Shown one piece after another: positions 17,408 to 26,055 of a DNA stretch of 64,000 nt. This DNA comes from Aldehydirespirator sp965116195. GTDB taxonomy: Bacteria; Actinomycetota; Acidimicrobiia; Acidimicrobiales; Aldehydirespiratoraceae. Each line of letters opens with the position of its first letter. The stretch's first letter is position 1. Below the pieces are notes generated by a model. That model was not told the DNA's origin. It ran no database searches and saw only the letters and a list, made by a program, of their open reading frames with translations. The translations under genes were made by a program, and so were the position numbers. Location: positions 124,001 to 188,000 of the forward strand of contig OZ220491.1 in NCBI GenBank assembly GCA_965116195.1, read 5' to 3'.

Positions 17408-17473
17408 AGATGTTTCCCCCTGTTTGGGCACCGGTCTCCGCTTGGTGGGACAGGCGCTACGGTCAATGACGCG

Positions 17474-17481
17474 ATTGTATA
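17474..17481 (-). promoter_or_regulatory. Extended -10 promoter for the binding-protein gene
   Basis: On the minus strand TGGTATACAAT, an extended -10 box, 67 bp before the start at 17407. The -35 region is poor, as expected with an extended -10. Same TATACA core as the promoter at 8983. Confidence 0.45.
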
Positions 17482-17538
17482 CCATCGAACGACAGCGGGC
17501 GTGAAGTTGGGCGGCGAGCAAGGCCCACCGGTCGGCCC

Positions 17539-19308
17539 TCAGGAGTGGCGCACCGGGAGTGTGACCCGGGTGGGGTGTGTTGCGTCGTGCAGCACGGTCT
17601 GGCTGGCGGGCACTGCCGCGATCATCGCTTCGTGCAGGGGTGTGCCTCCTGAGTTCAGGTTGCGGTCCCACTGTGGGAAGTCCGAACTCGAGATCGTCAG
17701 CCGCAACCTTGACCCGGCCGGCACATGTGCACCCACCGGGCCGAGTTCAATGGGCAACTCGTATATCTCGCCGGGAGTCAGGAGTTGCGGCTCGCTGAGT
17801 GAGTGACGGTAGCGAGCCCGTAGGATCCCCTCTTGCAGGTTGGTGCTGCGGCCCGCCGGGTCAACCACGCACAGCCGGGTTGTGAAGTCGGTGTCGTGGG
17901 CGGTGGTTGCCGCGTACAACGTCACCGACACGTTTCCGAGCAGTTCAATGTCGGTGGCAATGGGCTCGGATGTGTAGACGAGCAGCATCCGCGACACCTC
18001 GGCGTTGTGCTGTTCGGCGGGGCCCATGGGCGTGATCGTGTCGAAGCAGCACGAGTGGCCGCCGAGGCTGGGGATCGGGATACCCGGGTCGTAAACGAAC
18101 ATGTCCGGCGGTTCGGCACCTGCTGGTGCGCAGCGATCAAGGGTGCCGTCACCGTATTTTGAGTTGGCTCGTCCCCGTGAGTGGATGAACCAGTCCTGTG
18201 CGACCGTGTCATCGGGAGGCCAGTTGTCAAAGTCGCGCCACCCTCCGTCAAGGGTGAACACTGTTACCGGAGCTTCAAGCACACCGTTGTCGACGCCTTT
18301 GAGCGTGTGGTCGAACCATCTGAGGTGCCAGTCGTCAACGTCGTTGGTGCTCGGCCCGACCTGGCTGCAGCGGCCCCGCGGTGTCCATGGCATGTGCGTC
18401 CAGGGCCCGATCAGAAGCTTCTGGCTGTGCCGGGCAGCCGCTGTGCCGGCGTCTGTTCGCAAGCCGTTGAAGTTCTTCACCGTGCCCGAGATGAAGATGT
18501 CCCACCAGCCGCCCACGTGCATGGCTGGTACGTTTATGCGGCTGTAGTCGGCATCAATGCTCCAGCGTTTCCAATAATCGTCGTAGGTGTAGTGCTTGAC
18601 CCAGTCGTGGAAATAGGGGGCGTGGCCTCCCTGCAGAGGTGGGTACTCCGACAGCGGCAGTGACCAGAACCACGTGTCAGCACCGCCCAGCGATGCCGCC
18701 AGGGCATCTGCGGCGGCCCGGTCACCGGCTGTGACCGCGGAACCGAGTGCAAGCAGGTTCGCCCAATAGCACACGAAAGCCGCTGACAGAGCGCCCCCGT
18801 TGTAGGTCCAGCCCTCGTAGTACTGCGAGGCGGTGAAGCCGGGTGCGATGCTCCGCAGCGACGGTGGCCTGGTCACCGCGGCCAGCAGTTGGGTGGCTCC
18901 CACGTAGGAGAAGCCGAACATGCCCACCTGTCCATCCGAGCCGGGCAGCGTCGCTGCCCATTCGACGCTGTCGTAACCGTCGTCCATCTCGTGTGCAAAG
19001 GGATAGAACTCGCCCTCAGAGGTGTAGCGGCCCCGGCTGTCTTGGATCACGACCATGTAGCCAGCCGCGGCGTACCAAGCTGGATGAGCGTTTCCGAACG
19101 TTGACACGTTGAGCCGCTTGTCGTAAGGCGTGCGAGACAGCAGCACCGGCCAGCGGCCTCCCGACCGGTCCGGGCGGAACACGTCGGCTTGCAGCACAGT
19201 GCCGTCGCGCATCGTGGCCGACACGTTGCGTTCCACAGTCACGGCCATTCCTGGCAGGGTCTTGGTGGTTGTCTCGATTGTCGTGGCTGGACTCCAGTGT
19301 GTCATCAT
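17539..19308 (-). CDS. CocE/NonD-family serine hydrolase
   Basis: 589 residues. N-terminal alpha/beta-hydrolase half with GFSYVGATQ near residues 158-166, the GxSYxG nucleophile motif of the cocaine-esterase/X-Pro dipeptidyl-peptidase family, preceded by QDSRGRYTSEGEF. The C-terminal half is a jelly-roll (ELPIELGPVGAHVPAGSRLRLTIS) as in the family. The enzymes release acyl or X-Pro units from esters or peptides. The gene sits next to the peptide-type transporter, so cleavage of imported peptides or esters is plausible. Near the start, cagtgtgtcat is repeated, a small start-region duplication. Confidence 0.85.
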   Translation of the reverse strand: MMTHWSPATTIETTTKTLPGMAVTVERNVSATMRDGTVLQADVFRPDRSGGRWPVLLSRTPYDKRLNVSTFGNAHPAWYAAAGYMVVIQDSRGRYTSEGEFYPFAHEMDDGYDSVEWAATLPGSDGQVGMFGFSYVGATQLLAAVTRPPSLRSIAPGFTASQYYEGWTYNGGALSAAFVCYWANLLALGSAVTAGDRAAADALAASLGGADTWFWSLPLSEYPPLQGGHAPYFHDWVKHYTYDDYWKRWSIDADYSRINVPAMHVGGWWDIFISGTVKNFNGLRTDAGTAAARHSQKLLIGPWTHMPWTPRGRCSQVGPSTNDVDDWHLRWFDHTLKGVDNGVLEAPVTVFTLDGGWRDFDNWPPDDTVAQDWFIHSRGRANSKYGDGTLDRCAPAGAEPPDMFVYDPGIPIPSLGGHSCCFDTITPMGPAEQHNAEVSRMLLVYTSEPIATDIELLGNVSVTLYAATTAHDTDFTTRLCVVDPAGRSTNLQEGILRARYRHSLSEPQLLTPGEIYELPIELGPVGAHVPAGSRLRLTISSSDFPQWDRNLNSGGTPLHEAMIAAVPASQTVLHDATHPTRVTLPVRHS

Positions 19309-19373
19309 CAGTGTGTCATTATTGACCCGGCCCCTCGGCAGGCAAGGGAGCTGATACGGATCAAGGTACTACG

Positions 19374-19586
19374 ATGAGCGTATTCAAGCAGGAAAGGTAC
19401 CATGTGGAGAAATCCGGCGCTGGTGTCATTCCACATGATCAGACTGAGGAGTTCATCCGCGGTCCCGGCAGCGTCTGGTTGCTCAAGTTGGCTCACCTCA
19501 AAGAGGACGGCTGGCCCATAACCCAGCTCAACGTCCCGGTCTTGAGGCCAAAGCCACTGATCGTGCAACGGGTTGGTAGTCAATGA
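19374..19586 (+). CDS. Small protein of unknown function before aminotransferase
   Basis: 70 residues, no family recognised. Supported by AAGG nine bases upstream, high-GC third positions (GAGGACGGCTGGCCC) and a 4-bp ATGA overlap with the aminotransferase start at 19583, which suggests coupled translation. Visible features: HDQTEEFIRGPGSVWLLKLAHL and a Pro-rich end LRPKPLIV. A 91-residue frame on the other strand over the same DNA also abuts the hydrolase start at 19308; its codon use is poorer. Confidence 0.42.
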   Translation: MSVFKQERYHVEKSGAGVIPHDQTEEFIRGPGSVWLLKLAHLKEDGWPITQLNVPVLRPKPLIVQRVGSQ

Positions 19587-20764
19587 GGTCCTTGTCTGCT
19601 CGCGCAGTCGGCATGCGCAGGTCCAAGATCAGGGTGCTCTTTGACGCTGCTGCACGGGCCGGTGATCACGTGATACGCCTTGAGGTGGGTGAGCCAAGTT
19701 TCACCACGCCGGTTCACGTCACCGAGGCTGCGGCACGCGCTGCTCGCGATGGGCACACGGGCTATGGGCCCAACGGGGGCTTGTTGAGCTTGCGAGAACT
19801 GTTGGCGGACAAGTTGCGTCGAGTAAACGGCATCGCCGCCTCGGTTGATCAGATCTTGGTCACGCCGGGGGCCATGAACGCCTTGTACTCGCTGTACCTG
19901 GCTCTGTTGGAGTCCGGCGATGAGGTGTTGCTGCCCACCCCCGGCTTTCCCAACATGGACGAGATGGTGCGCCTGCACGGTGGTCAGCCGGTCTTCTACC
20001 CACTGGCGGCCGAGTCTGGCTTTGTGCCTGACGTCGGATCCCTGGAGAGGCTCATCACCGAGCGCACCAGGGTGCTGTTTGTCAATACCCCGGCGAACCC
20101 GACCGGCGCGGTTTATCCGAGTTGGCTCATGGAAGAACTGGTGCGGTTGGCCAGCCGGCATGATCTGTGGCTGCTCTGTGATGAGGTCTACGACGAGATG
20201 GTGCTGTCACACGACTGCGTCCACACCGCCGCGGCACCCTTTGATGAGGAGTCGCGCGTCATCACGGTGTGCAGTTTTTCAAAGGCATACGCCATGACCG
20301 GTTGGCGTGTCGGCTATATGGTGGCACCGCCACGGTTGGCAGAGTTGCTGCGCAGCCTGCAGGAGCCACAGGTTTCTTGTCCGAGCACGATCTCACAGAA
20401 AGCGGCCGAAGCGGCGCTGGCCGGCCCGCGGGAACCCTACACGGAGATGTTGGACGCTTACCGGAGGCGACGGAGTGCTGCGGTTGATGCGGCGGCAGCC
20501 AACGGTCTGCGGGTGGTGGCTCCCGACGGCACGCTGTACATGCTTGTTGACGTGTCGGCGTCAGGTTGCGACGATCTGGCCTTTGCCCTCGCTCTGCTCA
20601 AGTCGCACGCGGTGAGCGTGGCACCCGGCTCTGTGTTCGGACCCGCGGGCCGGGGCTGGGCGCGGATCTCGCTTGCTGCCGAAGACGAGTTGATCGTGGA
20701 GGGCCTGCGGCGGCTGGCCCAGATGTCGAACGAGTCAGAGTCGTCTGCGGTTGAGCCGCAATGA
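19583..20764 (+). CDS. PLP-dependent aminotransferase, class I/II
   Basis: 393 residues. Fold-type I aminotransferase with N-terminal RRSKIRVLFDAAARAGDHVIRLEVGEPSF, a cofactor-stacking region TPGAMNALYSLYLALLESGDEV, NTPANPTGAVYP, CDEVYDEM and the Schiff-base lysine in SFSKAYAMTGWRVGY. It moves amino groups between an amino acid and a 2-oxo acid. The downstream operon (M20 enzyme, lipoyl protein, SDR, E1 dehydrogenase) suggests that the 2-oxo acid formed is oxidised further. The stop overlaps the next frame by ATGA. Confidence 0.9.
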   Translation: MRSLSARAVGMRRSKIRVLFDAAARAGDHVIRLEVGEPSFTTPVHVTEAAARAARDGHTGYGPNGGLLSLRELLADKLRRVNGIAASVDQILVTPGAMNALYSLYLALLESGDEVLLPTPGFPNMDEMVRLHGGQPVFYPLAAESGFVPDVGSLERLITERTRVLFVNTPANPTGAVYPSWLMEELVRLASRHDLWLLCDEVYDEMVLSHDCVHTAAAPFDEESRVITVCSFSKAYAMTGWRVGYMVAPPRLAELLRSLQEPQVSCPSTISQKAAEAALAGPREPYTEMLDAYRRRRSAAVDAAAANGLRVVAPDGTLYMLVDVSASGCDDLAFALALLKSHAVSVAPGSVFGPAGRGWARISLAAEDELIVEGLRRLAQMSNESESSAVEPQ

Positions 20765-20784
20765 CCTTGAAGGAGGAGAGTGCA

Positions 20785-22074
20785 ATGAACATCACAGATA
20801 CGACCCAGATGGGCGAGTTCGTTCGGACATACCTTGCTGACCGGGAGGGCGATGTGCTTGAGTTGGCCCGCGAGTTGATCCGGACCCCGTCGCCCAACCC
20901 GCCCGGCGACGAGCGCGCTGTCGCTGACCTGGTGACCGAACGCTTGCGAGGGTTCGGCATTGATGACGTCGTCAGAGTTGGTGCCGAGGAGTCCCGGCCC
21001 AACGTGCTCGCTCGAGTACACGGCACCGCAGCCGGCCCGACGCTGATCCTGTCGGGCCACCTGGACACCAAGCCGGCCGGTGACATGGATGCCTGGAAGA
21101 CTGACCCGTGGGATCCGGTCGTGCGCGACGGACATCTCATCGGCTTGGGCTCAGGTGACATGAAGGCCGCGGTAGCCGGCATGGTTTACGCAGCCGCAGC
21201 CCTCAAACACTCCCAGGACACCGTCGGCACCAGCGGTGGTTTGGCAGGTGACCTGCTGCTGGTTTTCACCGCAGACGAGGAGGCCGGCTCGCAACTGGGA
21301 TCCAAATGGCTGGCCGAGAACGGCTACCTGCAGGCAGATGCAGCGGTGATCGGCGAACCCAGTGGTATCACAGCCGAGTGGCAGTCGTTGCACCTGGTGT
21401 CCCGTGGGGCGGCCCTGTTCAAAATAGCCGTCACGGGCACGCAGATGCACTCGTCAATCTCAGATCGGATAGCCGGTGTCAACGCCACAGTCAAGATGGC
21501 TCACCTGATTGATCGCATGGACCGTCAACTCAAGTCGTACCTGACCTATGACCAACATCGGTTGTGCCCGACGGGACCCACTGTCAATGTGGGGGTGATG
21601 GCCCAAGCCGGGGTTTTCTACGGTGTCTACCCGGGCAACGCGGAGTTCGCCTGCGATGTGAGAACTCTGCCGGGTATGACCGAGGAGTCGTTGCGGGCTG
21701 ACATCGGACGGTTTCTTGATGACGCCATGGCTGAAGACCCCGAACTGCAAGCCGAGTTGCGTTGGCATCTGATGGTCCCCGCGGTTGAGATCGCCGCTGA
21801 TCACCCTGTGGTGGAGGCACTTGTGCAGGCAGGCGAGGAGGTGCTGGGCAGAACTCCTCAGCTCGATGCCTTTCCGGGGGCCACAGATGCGCCCCACTTC
21901 CAGCTCACCGCTGGTATCCCAACCGTGGCAGCCTTCGGGCCGGGGATGCTTCCCAGGGCGCACAGCCCCAACGAGTACATGGATGCCGCCGGTGCCGCCC
22001 TGTCTGCGAATATCTACGCACAGGCAGCTCTGCGTTATCTTGGCGTAGTCGGTGACGATTCTGGAGGAGGGTGA
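20785..22074 (+). CDS. M20-family metal-dependent amidohydrolase/peptidase
   Basis: 429 residues from the ATG at 20785, placed after AAGGAGGAG; an upstream start at 20761 overlaps the previous stop as ATGA and is the alternative. Metal ligands as in M20 (ArgE/DapE/CPG2): His in SGHLDTKPAG, bridging Asp in GSGDMKAAVAG, the catalytic Glu pair in TADEEAGS, then Asp in VIGEPSG-type position and the late His in RAHSPNEY. It should deacylate or hydrolyse an N-acyl amino acid or dipeptide, feeding the aminotransferase. Complete. Confidence 0.88.
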   Translation: MNITDTTQMGEFVRTYLADREGDVLELARELIRTPSPNPPGDERAVADLVTERLRGFGIDDVVRVGAEESRPNVLARVHGTAAGPTLILSGHLDTKPAGDMDAWKTDPWDPVVRDGHLIGLGSGDMKAAVAGMVYAAAALKHSQDTVGTSGGLAGDLLLVFTADEEAGSQLGSKWLAENGYLQADAAVIGEPSGITAEWQSLHLVSRGAALFKIAVTGTQMHSSISDRIAGVNATVKMAHLIDRMDRQLKSYLTYDQHRLCPTGPTVNVGVMAQAGVFYGVYPGNAEFACDVRTLPGMTEESLRADIGRFLDDAMAEDPELQAELRWHLMVPAVEIAADHPVVEALVQAGEEVLGRTPQLDAFPGATDAPHFQLTAGIPTVAAFGPGMLPRAHSPNEYMDAAGAALSANIYAQAALRYLGVVGDDSGGG

Positions 22075-22078
22075 TCCG

Positions 22079-22339
22079 GTGGCATTGCCGACTGGTGATG
22101 TAACGGTGACACTGGCGGTGCCCCAGATGGGTGTGGTTGAGCAAGTTCTGGTGGTGGAATGGCTGGTTGCTGATGGAACGCAGGTCAGCTCAGGTGACCC
22201 CGTGGTTGTGATTGACACCGACAAGGCGGAGACAGAACTGGAGGCCCCGGCATCGGGACGGATCACCATCAAGGTGCCTGCCGGGGACGACGAGATTGCG
22301 GTCGGCACCATTCTTGCCACCATCATCGGTGCGATCTGA
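22079..22339 (+). CDS. Stand-alone lipoyl/biotinyl-domain carrier protein
   Basis: 86 residues starting at GTG 22079, which follows GGAGG by about 8 bases. A single swinging-arm domain: VTVTLAVPQMGVVEQVLVVEW, then the modification site DTDKAETELEAPASGRI, where the Lys is lipoylated (D-K-A pattern), and a return strand GTILATIIGAI. No subunit-binding or acyltransferase domain is present, unlike a normal E2. Context with fused E1 at 23308 suggests it carries the acyl group from E1. A biotin carrier is less likely because the EAMKM motif is absent. Confidence 0.82.
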   Translation: MALPTGDVTVTLAVPQMGVVEQVLVVEWLVADGTQVSSGDPVVVIDTDKAETELEAPASGRITIKVPAGDDEIAVGTILATIIGAI

Positions 22340-22494
22340 TGACTGCTGTTGACAGGACTGCTACTGGGCATTACCCGGCCTCCTGTTGACGTGGGTATCT
22401 GGTTGATGTCCGTGCCGTACCCCGCTACCCGGCGAGCCAGGGCGCTTACGTGTACCCAAACAGCGGTCAGCAACAGCCACTGGCACGGTGACAC
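22340..22494. other. 155-bp gap, no supported feature
   Basis: Between the lipoyl gene and the SDR. A minus-strand frame runs through here and far into the M20 gene but it is antisense to convincing genes and has poor composition. No terminator or repeat seen. Confidence 0.3.
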
Positions 22495-23256
22495 TTGAGC
22501 AGCATGTTCAGGCTTGATGGAAGGGTGGCCGTGGTTACCGGAGCCGCAGGCGGCCTCGGCGCGCCCATTGCCGAGGGTTTGGCTGGCGCTGGTGCCTATG
22601 TTGTGTGCGCGGATGCTGCTGAAGCGCCGCTTCGCGCGCTGGCGGATCGGCTGGGTGTTAGGCGGGCACAGGCCTTTGGTGTTGACGTGTGCCATGAGGC
22701 GTCGGTGCAGGCGCTGGTTGAACAGGCTGTCGCCGTGACCGGAAGTATTGACGTACTGGTCACCTGTGCCGGCATCGGTGGGCGAGGCTCGGCAGTTGAC
22801 TACGACGATGCTGTGTGGAACGAAGTGATCAATGTGAACCTGACCGGAACCTTCCGCACCTGTCGAGCGGTGGGCCGTCGCATGATCGCGCAACCAGGCG
22901 GGGGTGCCATCGTCAATGTGGCATCAATACTGGGGATGGTTGGACTCGCTGGCAGTGTCGGCTACCAGGCCTCCAAAGGTGGCGTGGTGCAGTTCACGCG
23001 CGCGCTGGCAGTGGAATGGGCCCAGCACGGAGTGAGAGTCAATGCCATATCCCCGGGACATGTGGAGACGCCTCTGGTGCGACGCCAGTGGGAGATCGAG
23101 CCTGAACTCAAGAGCCGGTTTCTGAGCCGCACTCCTCTGGGCCGCTTGGCTGAGCCGTCGGACATGGTTGGCGCGGTACTGTTTTTGACCTCACCTGCGT
23201 CAGCCATGGTCACGGGTCAGATACTCGCCGTTGACGGCGGTTACATGGCACAGTGA
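22495..23256 (+). CDS. Short-chain dehydrogenase/reductase (SDR)
   Basis: 253 residues from TTG 22495, or 250 from ATG 22504; no strong ribosome site decides. Rossmann start RVAVVTGAAGGLG (GxxxGxG), cofactor strand, VTCAGIGGRG (NAG-like), INVNLTGTFRTCRAV, catalytic Ser in VNVASILGMVG and YQASK. C-terminus TSPASAMVTGQILAVDGGYMAQ is typical of FabG-like SDRs. NAD(P)H-dependent oxidation or reduction of an alcohol/ketone in the pathway formed with its operon neighbours. Confidence 0.9.
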   Translation: MSSMFRLDGRVAVVTGAAGGLGAPIAEGLAGAGAYVVCADAAEAPLRALADRLGVRRAQAFGVDVCHEASVQALVEQAVAVTGSIDVLVTCAGIGGRGSAVDYDDAVWNEVINVNLTGTFRTCRAVGRRMIAQPGGGAIVNVASILGMVGLAGSVGYQASKGGVVQFTRALAVEWAQHGVRVNAISPGHVETPLVRRQWEIEPELKSRFLSRTPLGRLAEPSDMVGAVLFLTSPASAMVTGQILAVDGGYMAQ

Positions 23257-23307
23257 CCGTCAACATGGATCAAGGCCAGATCGCGACGCCCAGATCGTGA
23301 CACCAAG

Positions 23308-25380
23308 ATGACCTCCCGCGAACCTGGCTGGGGTAGGGCCGAGGCGCTTGACATGCACGCCACGATGGTCTTGATCCGGGTGTTCGAGAGCCGTGTGGAG
23401 GAACTCTTCAAGGCGGGGAGGCTGCCCGGATTTGTGCATACCTACCTGGGCGAGGAAGCCATCGCCGTTGGTGTGTGCTCCTGTTTGGGCCCAGAGGACT
23501 ACATCACCTCCACACACCGCGGGCACGGCCATGCTCTGGCGAAGGGAATGTCACCCGATGCGCTGATGGCCGAGTTGTACGGGCGAGCCGACGGCGCTTG
23601 TCGTGGCCGGGGAGGCTCAATGCATGTGGCCGACTTCTCGCGGGGAATACTTGGTGCCAACGGCATTGTGGGCGGCGGGTTCGGTATCGCGGCCGGGGCG
23701 GCACTGGCAGCCCGCCATCGTGACAGTGGCCAGGTTGCGGTCTGCTTTTTTGGTGATGGTGCCATCAACAAGGGCACCTTTCACGAGGCGCTCAACTTTG
23801 CGGCGGTGCACCGACTCGGTGTGGTGTACGTGTGTGAGAACAACCAGTACGCCCAGTTCACTTCCCGTCGGCGCACCACGTCGGTGGATGACTTGGCAGT
23901 CCGGGCGGGTGCCTACTCTATGCCCGGCGAGACCGTTGACGGCAACGACATGTTCTCAGTGGTTGCCGCAACCCAAAGGGCCGTTGATCGGGCCCGCGCT
24001 GGTGGTGGTCCGACGCTGCTGAACATGCTCACCTACAGATTCGGAGGCCACTACGTGGGTGATGCCGAGGTATACCGGGAGACTACGGAGGTAGAGGCAC
24101 ATCTCCGCAATGACCCGGTGTTGCGCTGTGAGACGATTTTGGGCGAGCGGGGCTGGCTTGACAGTGAGGGTCGTGCCGGTGTCTGGCAGGTCGCAGCAGC
24201 CCGAGTGCGTGATGCTGAGGAGCGTGCCGAGGCGGGGGCACTACCTGACCCCGACAGCGCGCTCAAAGACGTGTTCACGCCGACTCCGGACCCGGATGTG
24301 AGGGGGATGGCAGAGACCGGGGCCATCAGCAATATGCACCGCAATGACCCGTCTCCCATCAAGTCTGGTGTTGCGGGCTCTGATGCTGCTGAGTCTGGTG
24401 TGGTCAGCAGTCGTCGTATGACTTTTGGGCAGGCCACGGTTGATGCCATGGCGCGGGCTATGCGCAGCGACGAGAGCGTCCTTGTGATCGGCGAGGACAT
24501 CTCGTGGGGAGGCAACTTTGGCCAGTTCCGGGGTCTGGTCGAGGAGTTCGGTCCACGGCGAGTGATTGACATGCCCATCTCGGAGGCGATCATTGTTGCC
24601 GTCGCGGTCGGTGCGGCCACAGCAGGGCTCCGTCCAGTGGCATCTATGAGTTTCGTGGAGTTCACGCTGGGTGCCATGGACGAGATCGTGAATCAGGCCT
24701 CCAAGTTCCGCTACATGTTCGGCGGACAGGTGTCGGTTCCGATAGTGCTGCGAGCATCCGACGGCGTGCTGCGGTCATCGGGTGCTCAGCACTCTTCCAG
24801 CCTGGAGGGCTTGTTCACGCATTTGCCGGGTCTGAAGGTGGTGGCACCCTCCAATCCGTCAGACGCCAAGGGTCTGCTACGCAGCGCCATCGACGATCCC
24901 GATCCGGTGATCTATCTGGAGCACAAGAGGATCGTGGCTCAACGAGGCCGGGTTCCCCTTGATGACCATCGCGTGCCCCTCGGTTTGGCCAACGTGGCGC
25001 GTTCAGGCTCAGACGTGACGGTGATCGCCTACTCGGCCATGGTTTTGAATGCCTTGGCTGCTGCCGAGAAGTTGGCAACCTCCGGCATTGAGGTCGAGGT
25101 GATTGACCTGCGGTCGCTGGTTCCGCTGGATATTGAGACGGTTCTCACGTCAGTGGCGCGGACACGTCGGGCGGTGGTGGCCCACGAGTCTTGGCGCTTC
25201 GGCGGTTTCGGAGCCGAACTCGCCGCGCGACTACACGAGTTGCTGTTCGGTGAGCTAGCCGCACCGGTGGCACGCGTCGGTGCCGCTTCAGCGCCGATCC
25301 CGTTCAGTCCGCCACTGGAGGCCGCTGTGGTACCCGGAGTTGAGGCGGTGGAGTCAGCCGTGCGTTCGGTGCTGGCGTGA
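23308..25380 (+). CDS. Fused E1 alpha-beta 2-oxoacid (pyruvate/acetoin type) dehydrogenase
   Basis: 690 residues. Residues 1-~340 are an E1 alpha subunit with FVHTYLGEEAIAVGV, STHRGHGHALAKG and the thiamine-diphosphate motif GDGAINKGTFHEALNFAAVH...ENN. Residues ~375-690 are an E1 beta subunit (MTFGQATVDAMARAMRSDESV, GEDISWGGNFGQFRGL, PISEAIIVAVAVGAA, SSGAQHSSSLEG, ending in the transketolase C-domain EVEVIDLRSLVPLD). It decarboxylates a 2-oxo acid or acetoin and loads the acyl group onto lipoate. The fusion saves a subunit; the joint is a ~30-residue Ser/Ala/Gly linker. No E2 acyltransferase or E3 is in the window; the lipoyl protein at 22079 is the only visible carrier. Confidence 0.92.
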   Translation: MTSREPGWGRAEALDMHATMVLIRVFESRVEELFKAGRLPGFVHTYLGEEAIAVGVCSCLGPEDYITSTHRGHGHALAKGMSPDALMAELYGRADGACRGRGGSMHVADFSRGILGANGIVGGGFGIAAGAALAARHRDSGQVAVCFFGDGAINKGTFHEALNFAAVHRLGVVYVCENNQYAQFTSRRRTTSVDDLAVRAGAYSMPGETVDGNDMFSVVAATQRAVDRARAGGGPTLLNMLTYRFGGHYVGDAEVYRETTEVEAHLRNDPVLRCETILGERGWLDSEGRAGVWQVAAARVRDAEERAEAGALPDPDSALKDVFTPTPDPDVRGMAETGAISNMHRNDPSPIKSGVAGSDAAESGVVSSRRMTFGQATVDAMARAMRSDESVLVIGEDISWGGNFGQFRGLVEEFGPRRVIDMPISEAIIVAVAVGAATAGLRPVASMSFVEFTLGAMDEIVNQASKFRYMFGGQVSVPIVLRASDGVLRSSGAQHSSSLEGLFTHLPGLKVVAPSNPSDAKGLLRSAIDDPDPVIYLEHKRIVAQRGRVPLDDHRVPLGLANVARSGSDVTVIAYSAMVLNALAAAEKLATSGIEVEVIDLRSLVPLDIETVLTSVARTRRAVVAHESWRFGGFGAELAARLHELLFGELAAPVARVGAASAPIPFSPPLEAAVVPGVEAVESAVRSVLA

Positions 25381-25404
25381 GCACCGGCTTCAACGCAACT
25401 GCTC

Positions 25405-25465
25405 CAAGCAACTCAGGCGTTGAGCACCTTTATCTGAACATCTCAGGCGTCAAGCACTTTGAAAC
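25405..25465. repeat. Stop-codon echo after phosphoribosyltransferase gene
   Basis: ctcaggcgtcaagcacttt (the gene end, minus strand, stop at 25443-25445) is copied imperfectly as ctcaggcgttgagcacctt 30 bp away at about 25411. The copy lies in the gap between two convergent genes. Confidence 0.7.
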
Positions 25466-25955
25466 CGGTCTCGTCCAAGTTGACCACGGGTGGCTCGGTG
25501 GACCACGGGAAGTTGACCCATCGGTCGGTGCGATGCCAGACGTATTCGCATTTGACCAAGGACTGCGGTTTTTCGTAGAGCACCGCCGAACGCACCTCTG
25601 ACACCTCCTCAAGGCAGATGTCACGAACCAACTTGAGAGTGTGTCCGGTGTCGGCCACATCATCGGCGATCAACACTCTTGAGCGCCGGTGATCAACGAA
25701 GTCCACCTGTGGAGGCAACACCACCGGCACGGACAACCGCTCGCCGACACCGGTGTAGTACTCGCAGTTCATCACGTAGACGTTTTTGACACCCAGTGCG
25801 TACCCCAGTGAACCCGCGCAGAACAGGCCTCCGCGAGCTATCGCCAAGATCATGTCTGGCCGATAGCCGTCATCAGCGACCATCTTGGCGAGTTCGCGCA
25901 CGCTGCGCCCGTACAACAACCAGTCCATCTCCTCGCGTGGGTTGTTTGAGCTCAT
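25443..25955 (-). CDS. Phosphoribosyltransferase (type I PRTase fold)
   Basis: 170 residues; the start at 25955 is chosen because upstream sequence in the long frame is not protein-like. The PRPP-binding loop VLIADDVADTGHTLKLV is the classic hydrophobic-DDxxxTG motif; DMILAIARGGLFCAGSLGYALG supplies the pyrophosphate loop. Compact size and WLLYGRSVRELAKMV start resemble the xanthine/hypoxanthine or orphan PRTase group common in actinobacteria. It salvages a purine base to a nucleotide, consistent with the following purine-degrading genes. Confidence 0.82.
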   Translation of the reverse strand: MSSNNPREEMDWLLYGRSVRELAKMVADDGYRPDMILAIARGGLFCAGSLGYALGVKNVYVMNCEYYTGVGERLSVPVVLPPQVDFVDHRRSRVLIADDVADTGHTLKLVRDICLEEVSEVRSAVLYEKPQSLVKCEYVWHRTDRWVNFPWSTEPPVVNLDETGFKVLDA

Positions 25956-26055
25956 TTCTTGTGCAGGCCTCCGATAGTGATCGATTGTGCTATTGCCTAC
26001 TACCTGCGAACTCTTGGCGCGTGGCAATTGAAGCAGTGCTCCGGTGATGCGGGGT

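Noticed and set aside
19308..19583. 91-codon minus-strand gene upstream of CocE hydrolase
   Set aside because: Abuts the hydrolase start, but the plus-strand 70-codon frame has better codon use and an ATGA overlap; kept only as an alternative.
21460..22893. 477-codon minus-strand frame over the M20/lipoyl/SDR genes
   Set aside because: Antisense to three convincing genes, His/Ser/Thr-rich composition, no family pattern.
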